A stretch of DNA of 32,385 bases from Coriobacteriia bacterium. Its GTDB lineage: Bacteria; Actinomycetota; Coriobacteriia; Anaerosomatales; PHET01. A model generated the notes under the pieces. The model ran no database searches. It was given only the letters and a program-made list of their open reading frames with translations, and was not told the DNA's origin. The stretch's first letter is position 1; each line of letters starts with the position of its first letter. Shown piece by piece: positions 15,348 to 22,740 of the stretch. The stretch covers positions 1 through 32,385 of the forward strand of contig WRDS01000014.1 in assembly GCA_009779675.1 (NCBI GenBank). The letters run 5' to 3'. A program made the translations under genes and the position numbers.

Positions 15348-15368
15348 ACGCTTAAGCTCGAAACATCA

Positions 15369-15389
15369 GCCTGGCACCTAACCCCAGGC
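15369..15389 (-). terminator. Possible stem-loop terminator after the 82-aa gene
   Basis: GCCTGG (15369-15374) pairs with CCAGGC (15384-15389) around 9 bases. On the minus strand it is followed by TGATGTTTCG, a poor U-tract. It lies 11 bases beyond the stop at 15401. A weak candidate. Confidence 0.3.
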
Positions 15390-15400
15390 AGAATAGCGCG

Positions 15401-15649
15401 TCATTCCTTCCTACGGAAGACCGACACGACGAGCTTGGCCACAAACAGAACCGCGAAAGCCGCTGCCGCTGCCGCAAGCGGCAACTTGAGCAGCCCCAGC
15501 CCGCCAAGCGATGCCGCCCCAGGAGCCGCCTCGCCGCTGGTTACCGTGAGAAACGCGCCTGCTACAACGCCCAGACCCACGCCAGCCGCCCATGAAAGCG
15601 ACCACCCGGCAGCCGAAGCAACATCCTTAAGCTGTATGCCCCTCGCCAT
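15401..15649 (-). CDS. Small two-span membrane protein (82 aa)
   Basis: No named family recognised. ATG 15649 follows GGTGAGGG, with AGGAGGT further upstream, so the start is well supported. The product opens with a polar MARGIQLKDVASAAG, then one hydrophobic, Gly/Ala-rich helix (about residues 16-38), a short Ser/Gly/Ala loop, and a second Ala/Val/Leu/Phe-rich helix (about 52-76), ending in the basic VFRRKE. It is predicted to be an integral membrane hairpin. It starts 24 bases after the xerD stop and so is likely the last gene of that transcript. Function unknown. Confidence 0.75.
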   Translation of the reverse strand: MARGIQLKDVASAAGWSLSWAAGVGLGVVAGAFLTVTSGEAAPGAASLGGLGLLKLPLAAAAAAFAVLFVAKLVVSVFRRKE

Positions 15650-15673
15650 AAGCCCTCACCTACCTCCTGCAAG

Positions 15674-16594
15674 TCACCGCATGCGGGCACGCGGATGTGT
15701 GCTCAGGTACTCCTCGCGGATGTGCGCACGGTCGACATGGGTGTACACCTGCGTCGTGACGATATCCGCATGGCCCAGCAGCTCCTGCAGCACCCGCAAG
15801 TCGGCCCCTCCCTCAAGCAGGTGGGTCGCAAACGAGTGCCGCAAGGTGTGCGGATGAAGGCCGTCAAGGCCGACACGCCCACCGTACGTGCGGACTATCC
15901 GGAAAATCGCCTGCCGAGACAACCGCCCGCCTCGGACATTCAAAAAAACCGCAGAAGAGGTCGCAACAGTGCGCTTGACGCGCAGCAAAGACCTCGCCGA
16001 GGAGAGGTATGCCTGCATCGCATGGGCAGCCATCCCGCCGATCGGGACCACGCGCTCCTTGTCGCCCTTCCCCATAACGCGCAAGGAGCCCTTCTCGGCA
16101 TCGATATCTGCGCAATCGATCCCGATGAGCTCACTCACCCGTAGCCCACAGCCATACAGCACCTCGAGGATCGCCCGGTCGCGCATGCCGAGCGGCCCAT
16201 CCGCGAAGGGCTGGGACAGCAGCTCGTCCGCCTCGGCGATCGAGATCACATCAGGCAGCCGATCCGGGGTCTTAGGAAGCGGCAGCCGAGAGGTCGGGTG
16301 GTTGTCGGTCAGCCCCTCGCGCACAAGGAACTTGTGGAACCCCTTGACCGCCGCTACCTTCCGCTCGACCGACGAGGGGGCAAGCTCCCTTTCCCTGAGG
16401 GTCGCAACAAACGCCGTGACATCCTCGCGCAGGATGCGGTCAGGCTCGAACAGGCCGCGCTCGCCGAGAAAGCCCGCGTACTCGGAAAGATCGCGCCCAT
16501 AAGCCTTTATTGTGTTGTTTGACGCACCACGCTCTATGGCAAGATAGGCGAGGTAGTCGTCGATTGCCGATCTCACAACCCAGGGCGGCCTCAC
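15674..16594 (-). CDS. xerD: Site-specific tyrosine recombinase XerD (or XerC)
   Basis: Xer recombinases resolve chromosome dimers at dif sites near the terminus. The 306-residue protein has the N-terminal SAM-like DNA-binding domain ([26 protein letters not shown], about 11-36) and a full catalytic set: R152 (GCGLRVSEL), K176 (GKGDKER), H249 and R252 ([10 protein letters not shown]), H275 ([12 protein letters not shown]) and the nucleophile Y284. GTG 16594 overlaps the ald stop by four bases (GTGA); an internal GTG at 16576 is an alternative. The lack of phage genes nearby, the length, and the housekeeping context favour a chromosomal Xer protein rather than an integrase. Confidence 0.92.
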   Translation of the reverse strand: MRPPWVVRSAIDDYLAYLAIERGASNNTIKAYGRDLSEYAGFLGERGLFEPDRILREDVTAFVATLRERELAPSSVERKVAAVKGFHKFLVREGLTDNHPTSRLPLPKTPDRLPDVISIAEADELLSQPFADGPLGMRDRAILEVLYGCGLRVSELIGIDCADIDAEKGSLRVMGKGDKERVVPIGGMAAHAMQAYLSSARSLLRVKRTVATSSAVFLNVRGGRLSRQAIFRIVRTYGGRVGLDGLHPHTLRHSFATHLLEGGADLRVLQELLGHADIVTTQVYTHVDRAHIREEYLSTHPRARMR

Positions 16595-17709
16595 AGCCCA
16601 AGCAGGGGCTCCAGGGGCGTGTACTCCATTCCATGCGCCTCGGCTACCGGCTCATAGACCAGCTTGCCCTCAAGCACATTGATGCCCTTGGCAAGCGCCG
16701 CATCGTCTATTGCCGCCTGCTTCCAGCCCTTATCGGCAAGCGCAAGGCCGTGGCGCAGCGTTGCATTCGTGAGCCCAAGCGTTGACGTCTTTGGAACCGC
16801 GCCAGGCATGTTTGCGACCCCGTAGTGCAAGACTTCCTCGACGAAATACACCGGGTCGGCATGCGTCGTTGGCTTCGTGGTCTCGATGCAGCCACCCTGG
16901 TCCACCGAGACATCGACAACAACCGCACCCGGCTTCATGCCGGGAAGCATCTCCCTTGTGATGAGCCACGGCGTCTTTGCGCCCGGCAGCAGCACGGCAC
17001 CGATCACCAGGTCGACGTTGAAGAGCATCTCCTCGATGTTATGGCGGCTGGAATAACACGTGCGGATCCGGTTGCCCCATATCTCATCAAGGTGGCGTAG
17101 GCGCTCAAGGCTGACATCCATGACCGTAACATCGGCACCCATTCCCATAGCGACGTACGCGGCGTTTGTCCCTACGACTCCAGCGCCGAGCACGATCACC
17201 TTCGCCGGCAATACGCCCGGGATACCGCCCATCAACGCCCCACACCCTCCGTTGGGCTTCTGAAGATATGCTGCCCCGACCTGGGCAGCCATGCGACCGG
17301 CAACCTCTGACATCGGGGCCAGCAGGGGCAGTGTGCGGTCGGGCAACTCGACCGTCTCGTATGCGATGCCGATCACGCCAGAGGACAGAAGACCCTCGGT
17401 CTGCGGAAGGTCTGGTGCCAGGTGGAGGTACGTGTACAGGATCTGTCCCTCGCGCAACATGGCGATCTCTGGCGCTTGCGGCTCCTTGACCTTCACAATC
17501 ATATCGGCGCGTGCGAATACCTCCTCGGCACTTGACAACAGCTCAGCCCCGACCGTCGCGTACTCGGCGTCCGTGAACGAGGAGCCTGCGCCTGCGGAGG
17601 CCTCGACAAGCACCTGATGGCCATGGGCAACGAACTCCTTGACTCCGCCGGGCGTCATGCCCACACGAAACTCGTTGTTCTTGATCTCCTTGGGTACTCC
17701 GATGATCAC
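16591..17709 (-). CDS. ald: Alanine dehydrogenase
   Basis: Ald interconverts L-alanine with pyruvate, ammonia and NADH. The 372-residue sequence fits the family closely. The N-terminus is [20 protein letters not shown] with R15; K75 (VKVKEPQ) and H96 (YLHLA) are the substrate/catalytic residues; [14 protein letters not shown] (171-184) is the NAD fold; D270 (VVVDVSVD) completes the site. The GTG start at 17709 has GGAGGAG 7 bases upstream. A good promoter lies at 17779-17807 inside the end of the preceding gene, so ald and xerD can be transcribed independently of the upstream operon. It may link alanine catabolism with the cell wall alanine supply, but that is inference. Confidence 0.96.
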   Translation of the reverse strand: MIIGVPKEIKNNEFRVGMTPGGVKEFVAHGHQVLVEASAGAGSSFTDAEYATVGAELLSSAEEVFARADMIVKVKEPQAPEIAMLREGQILYTYLHLAPDLPQTEGLLSSGVIGIAYETVELPDRTLPLLAPMSEVAGRMAAQVGAAYLQKPNGGCGALMGGIPGVLPAKVIVLGAGVVGTNAAYVAMGMGADVTVMDVSLERLRHLDEIWGNRIRTCYSSRHNIEEMLFNVDLVIGAVLLPGAKTPWLITREMLPGMKPGAVVVDVSVDQGGCIETTKPTTHADPVYFVEEVLHYGVANMPGAVPKTSTLGLTNATLRHGLALADKGWKQAAIDDAALAKGINVLEGKLVYEPVAEAHGMEYTPLEPLLGL

Positions 17710-17755
17710 GAGCTACTCCTCCCCTTCTATGAGCGGCACCGGTAACGCATAAACA

Positions 17756-17785
17756 TGCAATTTGCACGATACCCTTGCAGTATCG
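17756..17785. promoter_or_regulatory. Two inverted repeats downstream of and overlapping the ald -10
   Basis: TGCAATTTGCA (17756-17766) is a perfect odd-centred palindrome. CGATAC (17767-17772) and GTATCG (17780-17785) form a second inverted repeat around 7 bases that overlaps the predicted -10 of ald. They are adjacent and plausible operator sites; ald genes in other actinobacteria are controlled by Lrp/AsnC-type regulators. No binding consensus is proven here. Confidence 0.45.
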
Positions 17786-17807
17786 AACCCCGCAAAGAGT
17801 CAGTCAA
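17779..17807 (-). promoter_or_regulatory. Predicted ald promoter
   Basis: Minus strand TTGACT (17807-17802), 17 bases, GATACT (17784-17779): a 5 of 6 -35 and 4 of 6 -10 at ideal spacing. The -35 overlaps the stop codon of the DUF3866 gene. The predicted start is about 60 bases upstream of the ald GTG. Confidence 0.6.
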
Positions 17808-18936
17808 GGGTGCCGAGTGCCAACCTTGATGCAACATCGCCTGCAGCAAACGCTGCCGAGAAGAACGCCGGGTTCTGGTCTGGCCCCCGCCCCATCGTGG
17901 TGACCGTAAGCCCATGAAGCGGCGGCGGCGTGATCGTGCCCTCTGCCGAGGCCACGATCTCGTGGCTTGCCGGGATATCCTCGCCGAGAAGAGCCGCGTA
18001 AACGGCACGGGACTGTTCCTCCTCAAGCGAAGGGACGGCGACGATCGCATGGGCCATCGCAACACGCGTGAGCGCCGTGAGCGTATGGTGGCTCACGCCC
18101 CGGTGCCGCTCGCGGGTATCGGCAAACGACAGCCGCAGACAGGCGATCGGCAGGCCAGAGACGCTCGCGGCGGCATTGATCGCCTCTCCCTGGGCAACCC
18201 CGCCATGGCCGAATGGCGTCGCTGTCCCGACCACCCCCGGCCCGATCGCTACGATCGCCACGTCCGCGGCAAGCACATGGCGGGCTGCCAACAGGCCGGA
18301 GTGCGTTGTGACCGCTTCGATCCCTCCACCAAAAGCCTGCCCGCACGTAACCGTAGCGTCGATCAGGCCGGCCTCAAGCGCCGAGGCGACGATCTCTGAG
18401 AACGCCAGGGCAAGCGCAGCCTGATCCGTCATGCAGTATACGACCCGCAGGGCTGGATCCGCCCGCTTGACCGCAGCTGCCACGAGCGGGACCTGGCTGT
18501 GCAGGCCACAGCAGACGACCGGAAGCCCGTCCGCCGAGACCGCCCGGGCCATAGCCTCGTGGTGAGGCGACTCGGGCGCTTCAACCGAGACGACATCGCG
18601 CTGCAGCGGGGTATAGCGAAGCTTCATGATGTGGCCACCGCTGGGATCCGCCAACACATCCCCCTGCGGCTGCTCCTCTTTCAGACACGCCGAGCCTGCG
18701 TCGTGCGTGCTGCTTGCGCCTGGCACTCGGGTCACGACGAAGTGCACGCCACCCGTGCCGAGCGCAAGGTCGACCGCGGTCGTGTTGAGCAGGACACGGT
18801 CGCCTGCCGAGCAAACCCCCGTGAGCTGGCTGTAGCAAACGGCAGCGTGCCCGCCGACATCGACTGCAACACGCAGATGCTGGATACCCGCACGCCCACC
18901 GGTGACCGCGAGCACCGTGCCCCAGACAAGCCTCAC
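17800..18936 (-). CDS. DUF3866 family protein
   Basis: The 378-residue product resembles the DUF3866 family, found in actinobacteria and Firmicutes near xerD, but its biochemical activity is unknown to me. It opens with MRLVWGTVLAVTGGRAGIQHL and a beta-rich N-terminal domain containing GDRVLLNTTAVDLALGTGG. It continues with MKLRYTPLQRDVVSVEAPESPH, PVVCCGLHSQVPLVAAAVK, VVYCMTDQAALALAFS, VTCGQAFGGGIEAVTTHSG, and IGPGVVGTATPFGHGGVAQ, several of them glycine-rich turns. There is no signal peptide and no clear membrane span, so it is probably cytoplasmic. GTG 18936 overlaps the M20 peptidase stop (GTGA). The C-terminus overlaps the ald promoter. Confidence 0.85.
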   Translation of the reverse strand: MRLVWGTVLAVTGGRAGIQHLRVAVDVGGHAAVCYSQLTGVCSAGDRVLLNTTAVDLALGTGGVHFVVTRVPGASSTHDAGSACLKEEQPQGDVLADPSGGHIMKLRYTPLQRDVVSVEAPESPHHEAMARAVSADGLPVVCCGLHSQVPLVAAAVKRADPALRVVYCMTDQAALALAFSEIVASALEAGLIDATVTCGQAFGGGIEAVTTHSGLLAARHVLAADVAIVAIGPGVVGTATPFGHGGVAQGEAINAAASVSGLPIACLRLSFADTRERHRGVSHHTLTALTRVAMAHAIVAVPSLEEEQSRAVYAALLGEDIPASHEIVASAEGTITPPPLHGLTVTTMGRGPDQNPAFFSAAFAAGDVASRLALGTLD

Positions 18937-20075
18937 CCTTCAGCCACCTGACGCGCCGCAGCTATGCAAAGCGTCGCGAGCGCAACCATATCGGCAACGG
19001 CAATGTGCTCGCCTGTCCCGTGCACGCCCTCCATCCCGCAAGCAAGCGCCAACGTAGGGACACCGAGCTTTGAAAAGACGTTCGCATCGCTGCCGCCCCC
19101 GGTCTTGAGCAGGCGCATCTCAACCCCGACATCTGCGCAGGCGGCTTCTACCCACCGGACGGCCTGCGCGTCCTCGGCGACCTCGAAGCCCTCGTACTCG
19201 ATCCTCCAATCGACGTGCGCCTCTCCTTGGGCCCGCCGAGCCGCCGCGTGCATCGCCGCATCCATCTCCTGCTGCAACCTATCGACGGCTGAGCGGTCAA
19301 GCGACCTGCACTCGCCGGTGACCTCGGCAGACGCGGGCACCACATTGTCGGCCACTCCACCGGTGATCGTGCCGACGTTCGCCGTCGTCCTCTCATCGAT
19401 CCGACTCTGGCGCATGCGCGCAATGGCATCAGACGCCATCAAGATGGCGGATATCCCCTCTTCGGGCGCCACTCCGGCATGGGCTGCTCGGCCAGTGAAC
19501 CGGGCCCTGAAGGTATAGTGGGTCGGCGCGCCGATAACCACCCCGCCGAGAGGCCCGGCCGCATCGAGCACAAGGCACAGGCTGCCTGCGACATCCTCCG
19601 GCGCAAGCGCTTTCGCCCCCTTAAGGCCGGTCTCCTCCTGCACCGTGAAAACACAGCGGACGGTCGGGTGCGGCTGGCCGGACTCGCTTAAACACCGAAC
19701 GCACTCGATCGCCACAGCAAGCCCCGCTTTGTCATCGGCACCCAAAACGGTCTCCCCCGCCGAGAAGACGACGCCATCCTCCACCACAGGCTCGATCCCA
19801 CGACCGGGCATGACGGTGTCAAGGTGCGCAGCGAGGACAAGCACCCCGGGAAGCGACCCCGCAAGCTCGGCGATAAGGTTGCCGGTGTCCGAGCCCGTTC
19901 CTGCAGCGGCATCGTCAAACCGGACGGTGCAGCCGGTCGCCGCAAGCGCCTCGGCACACCAGGCGGCGGCTTTTGCCTCCTCTCCCGAGGGACTATCGAT
20001 ACGCACAAGGTCTAAAAAAGCTCCAAGCAGCCTGTCTGCCTGGACAGACAGCATCACTCCCTGGACAGACGGCAT
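18933..20075 (-). CDS. M20 family metallopeptidase (PepT/YqjE-like)
   Basis: A zinc-dependent aminopeptidase or deacylase of the M20 family, about 380 aa and predicted cytoplasmic. Metal and catalytic motifs are present: LAAHLDTVMPG (His and Asp), LGADDKAGLA (bridging Asp), VQEETGLKGAK (catalytic Glu pair), LDAAGPLG, and HGTGEH near the C-terminus. The dimerisation domain is marked by GRAAHAGVAPEEG and NVGTITGG. It is closest in feel to the peptidase T-like subgroup, but the substrate cannot be told. I choose ATG 20075, which shares one base with the pyrG stop and has GAGGA 8 bases upstream. The first 14 residues are a 7-residue duplication ([14 protein letters not shown]), so ATG 20054 is an alternative. 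Confidence 0.9.
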   Translation of the reverse strand: MPSVQGVMLSVQADRLLGAFLDLVRIDSPSGEEAKAAAWCAEALAATGCTVRFDDAAAGTGSDTGNLIAELAGSLPGVLVLAAHLDTVMPGRGIEPVVEDGVVFSAGETVLGADDKAGLAVAIECVRCLSESGQPHPTVRCVFTVQEETGLKGAKALAPEDVAGSLCLVLDAAGPLGGVVIGAPTHYTFRARFTGRAAHAGVAPEEGISAILMASDAIARMRQSRIDERTTANVGTITGGVADNVVPASAEVTGECRSLDRSAVDRLQQEMDAAMHAAARRAQGEAHVDWRIEYEGFEVAEDAQAVRWVEAACADVGVEMRLLKTGGGSDANVFSKLGVPTLALACGMEGVHGTGEHIAVADMVALATLCIAAARQVAEG

Positions 20076-20077
20076 CA
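20040..20077. repeat. 21-bp tandem duplication spanning the M20 peptidase start codon
   Basis: CTGGACAGACAGCATCA (20040-20056) and CTGGACAGACGGCATCA (20061-20077) differ at one base, period 21. Each copy holds a potential ATG start on the minus strand, so the start region itself is duplicated in frame. Confidence 0.9.
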
Positions 20078-21691
20078 AGCTGTTCCTCGCTCGTTTTTGA
20101 ACGCCACCGCCGCGCCCACGAAATCGCGGAACAGCGGGGCGGGCCGCGTCGGGCGGCTTTTGAACTCGGGGTGGCCCTGGTTGCCGATAAACCATGGATG
20201 GTCGTCGATCTCTATCATCTCGACCAGCCGACCATCCGGCGAGAGCCCGCTTATAACGAGCCCCGCCTCTACAAGGCGCTCCCGATAGGCGTTGTTCACC
20301 TCGTAGCGATGCCGATGCCGCTCGTAGATCACCTCTTCGCCATATGCCGCCCAGCCCTTTGTCCCCTCGGTCACACGGCAGGGATACGCGCCGAGCCGCA
20401 TGGTGCCGCCCATCTCGGCAAGGTCGTGCTGATCCCCCATGAGATCGATGACAGCGTGCTCTGTGCCGAGGTCGAACTCGCTGGAGTTCGCCCCCTCAAG
20501 CCCCGCCATGTGGCGTGCGAACTCGGCAACGGCGACCTGCATCCCCAGGCATATCCCAAAGTACGGGACCTTTTTTTCCCGCGCATAACGGGCGGCGCGT
20601 ATCTTCCCCTCGATCCCGCGTATGCCAAACCCCCCGGGAACGAGTATCCCGTCCATGACGGAAAGGACCTGATCGACCTCTTCGGGGGTGATCGACTCGG
20701 CATCGACCCATTGGACCCTGACCTTGTGGTTATGGAATATCCCCGCGTGGTCAAGGGCCTCGTTCACCGAGAGATACGCATCCGGTAGCTGCACATACTT
20801 GCCTACCAGCCCGATGTTCACCTCGTCAGGCAGCGCGACCGAGTGCGCCACAAAGGCGTCCCACTGCGTCATATCAGGAGGGCCGCACTCAAGCTGGAGC
20901 CTGCCGATGACCATCTCGTCGAACTGCTGTGCCCGGAGGTTGTCGGGCACCTCATAGATCGACCGTGCGTCCATGGCAGAGACAACCGCCTTGGTATCGA
21001 CATCGCAGAACAGGGCGATCTTCCGACGGATGGAGGCATCAATGGGCCTGTCGCAGCGGCAGACGATAAAATCGGGGGTGATCCCTATCGAGCGCAGCTC
21101 CTTGACCGAATGCTGCGTGGGCTTTGTCTTGAGCTCGCTTGAGGCAGCGATATACGGAACGAGCGTCACGTGGATGTAGCAGACGTTGTCCCTGCCCTTG
21201 TCCTTGCGCATCTGGCGGATCGCCTCTAAGAACGGCAACGACTCGATGTCGCCGACGGTACCGCCCACCTCGGTGATGATCACATCCGGCTCGGTCTGCT
21301 CGGCAAGCCGGTTGATACGCTCTTTGATCTCATTGGTGACATGCGGGATGACCTGCACGGTCCCGCCCAGGAAGTCCCCGCGCCGCTCACGCCCGATAAG
21401 CGTCTGGTAGATGAAGCCTGCGGTGACATTGGAGTCCTTCGAGAGCGACTCGTCGATAAACCGCTCATAGTGGCCGAGGTCGAGGTCGGTCTCCCCACCG
21501 TCGTCGGTGACAAAGACCTCCCCGTGCTGGAACGGGCTCATCGTACCCGGATCGACGTTGAGGTACGGGTCGAGTTTTTGAATGGTCACTGTGAGGCCCC
21601 GAGACTTAAGGAGCCTGCCGAGAGAGGCCGCTGTTATGCCTTTCCCGAGTGAGGAGACAACACCGCCGGTAACAAAGATATGCTTGGTCAT
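20075..21691 (-). CDS. pyrG: CTP synthase
   Basis: PyrG makes CTP from UTP, ATP and glutamine. The start is ATG 21691 (538 aa, [19 protein letters not shown]), with GAAGG 5 bases upstream. The synthase domain has the P-loop [33 protein letters not shown] and [14 protein letters not shown]. The C-terminal class I glutaminase has [11 protein letters not shown], the nucleophile C381 in GICLGMQ, and [11 protein letters not shown]. The reading frame is open further upstream only through a 12-base repeat encoding CAWTCAWT, which is not part of the family. It shares an operon with the PNPT and 814-aa membrane genes upstream and the M20 peptidase downstream. Confidence 0.97.
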   Translation of the reverse strand: MTKHIFVTGGVVSSLGKGITAASLGRLLKSRGLTVTIQKLDPYLNVDPGTMSPFQHGEVFVTDDGGETDLDLGHYERFIDESLSKDSNVTAGFIYQTLIGRERRGDFLGGTVQVIPHVTNEIKERINRLAEQTEPDVIITEVGGTVGDIESLPFLEAIRQMRKDKGRDNVCYIHVTLVPYIAASSELKTKPTQHSVKELRSIGITPDFIVCRCDRPIDASIRRKIALFCDVDTKAVVSAMDARSIYEVPDNLRAQQFDEMVIGRLQLECGPPDMTQWDAFVAHSVALPDEVNIGLVGKYVQLPDAYLSVNEALDHAGIFHNHKVRVQWVDAESITPEEVDQVLSVMDGILVPGGFGIRGIEGKIRAARYAREKKVPYFGICLGMQVAVAEFARHMAGLEGANSSEFDLGTEHAVIDLMGDQHDLAEMGGTMRLGAYPCRVTEGTKGWAAYGEEVIYERHRHRYEVNNAYRERLVEAGLVISGLSPDGRLVEMIEIDDHPWFIGNQGHPEFKSRPTRPAPLFRDFVGAAVAFKNERGTA

Positions 21692-21738
21692 TGAGCCTTC
21701 GCCGCCCTCTGCCTTGAAGTAAGACCGCCTGTCAATTC

Positions 21739-21774
21739 CACACGTCCATGCACACGTCCATGCACACATCCAAG
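21739..21774. repeat. 12-bp tandem repeat (three copies) in the pyrG leader
   Basis: CACACGTCCATG at 21739-21750 and 21751-21762, then CACACATCCAAG at 21763-21774 with two changes. It occupies nearly half of the 86-base gap before pyrG. Confidence 0.92.
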
Positions 21775-21777
21775 ATA

Positions 21778-22740
21778 CTACTTTTTGCGCAGGGCCCTTC
21801 CCGTTTGGTCGATACGATCAAGAAGAGGTGTGTTCTCAATCACCTGCGAGAATGAGACCCGTTCGCTCAACACGTTAAGCACGAGCAAAAGCACCGCAAG
21901 GACAATCGTCGCCCAGAGAGGCAGACCGATGACCAAAAGCATCCCCGCCACTGCGCCGGCGGCATTGGAACCAGCGTCGCCCAGCATGCCACGCTCGCCA
22001 AGATCGTAGCGCCAAACGGCCAGGACAGGCCCTATCGCAAACATGGTAAGGGCAACCACATCCGCCCAGAACCTGGGACTGAGGCCACGGAACTGCGATG
22101 CGATCCCAAACGCCAGCACCGTGCTTAATACGCCAAAGAATGCAACAAGCAGATAGACTTTGAGCGCCCTCCCGGGCCTCAAATCGCACAGGTTCACAAA
22201 GTTGGCAGAGAGCGCAATGACCATGCCAGCCGGAATAGCTGCAAGATAGGGCATCAGCCCGGTCTCCCCGCGGATGGACTGCAAAACAACAAGGGCCATC
22301 ACATATGAGGCGAACGAGATGCCTAAGAGCTTCAACCCACCGGTTGTCATGCGCCCCTCGAGGATCGCCCCCAGGTGGCCGCGGAACCCCTTCTCGTCGT
22401 CGACCCCATACACGTCGTCGATAAGCCCAAGTGCAAAGACCACGACCGCAAACAGCCCGGGAAACGCAAGGACGAGCAGCATGCTCGGCAACCCTCGCCC
22501 CACCAGCCCGCAAAGGGTGTTCGCAAGAAACGCCCCGCCCGCCCAAAGAACCCACACGATCCCGAGCCCCGCAAAGACCGGTCGGCCACGATAGTTCTCC
22601 TCGGTCGGCCTGGTTCGAAGCGATTTGACGAGGGCGGCCATCCCGGCCATGGGAAACATCACGCCCAGCACCAGTGCGAGCGCAATGTCAAACAAGCCGC
22701 TCAGCAGGCCACTCAGCATGTCGTTAGGTAAGCCACTCAA
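21778..22740 (-). CDS. MraY/WecA-like (PNPT family) membrane glycosyltransferase homologue
   Basis: A polytopic membrane protein of about 320 aa with 9-10 spans, related to the enzymes that move phospho-sugars onto polyprenyl phosphate. PNPT landmarks are recognisable: [14 protein letters not shown] (substrate loop region), the Asp cluster [26 protein letters not shown] (the place of the NLTDGLDG motif, with only the first Asp kept), and [12 protein letters not shown] (the MGDTGS position). The altered third motif suggests a different substrate or a specialised role. The start is uncertain: TTG 22740 overlaps the upstream stop (TTGA) and has GAGGA 6 bases before it; ATG 22719 has no Shine-Dalgarno. 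Confidence 0.8.
   Translation of the reverse strand: MSGLPNDMLSGLLSGLFDIALALVLGVMFPMAGMAALVKSLRTRPTEENYRGRPVFAGLGIVWVLWAGGAFLANTLCGLVGRGLPSMLLVLAFPGLFAVVVFALGLIDDVYGVDDEKGFRGHLGAILEGRMTTGGLKLLGISFASYVMALVVLQSIRGETGLMPYLAAIPAGMVIALSANFVNLCDLRPGRALKVYLLVAFFGVLSTVLAFGIASQFRGLSPRFWADVVALTMFAIGPVLAVWRYDLGERGMLGDAGSNAAGAVAGMLLVIGLPLWATIVLAVLLLVLNVLSERVSFSQVIENTPLLDRIDQTGRALRKK

Noticed and set aside
21692-21769. Upstream extension of pyrG to 21769
   Set aside because: The extra residues come from the 12-bp tandem repeat (CAWTCAWT) and do not belong to CTP synthase; ATG 21691 has a Shine-Dalgarno and the family N-terminus.
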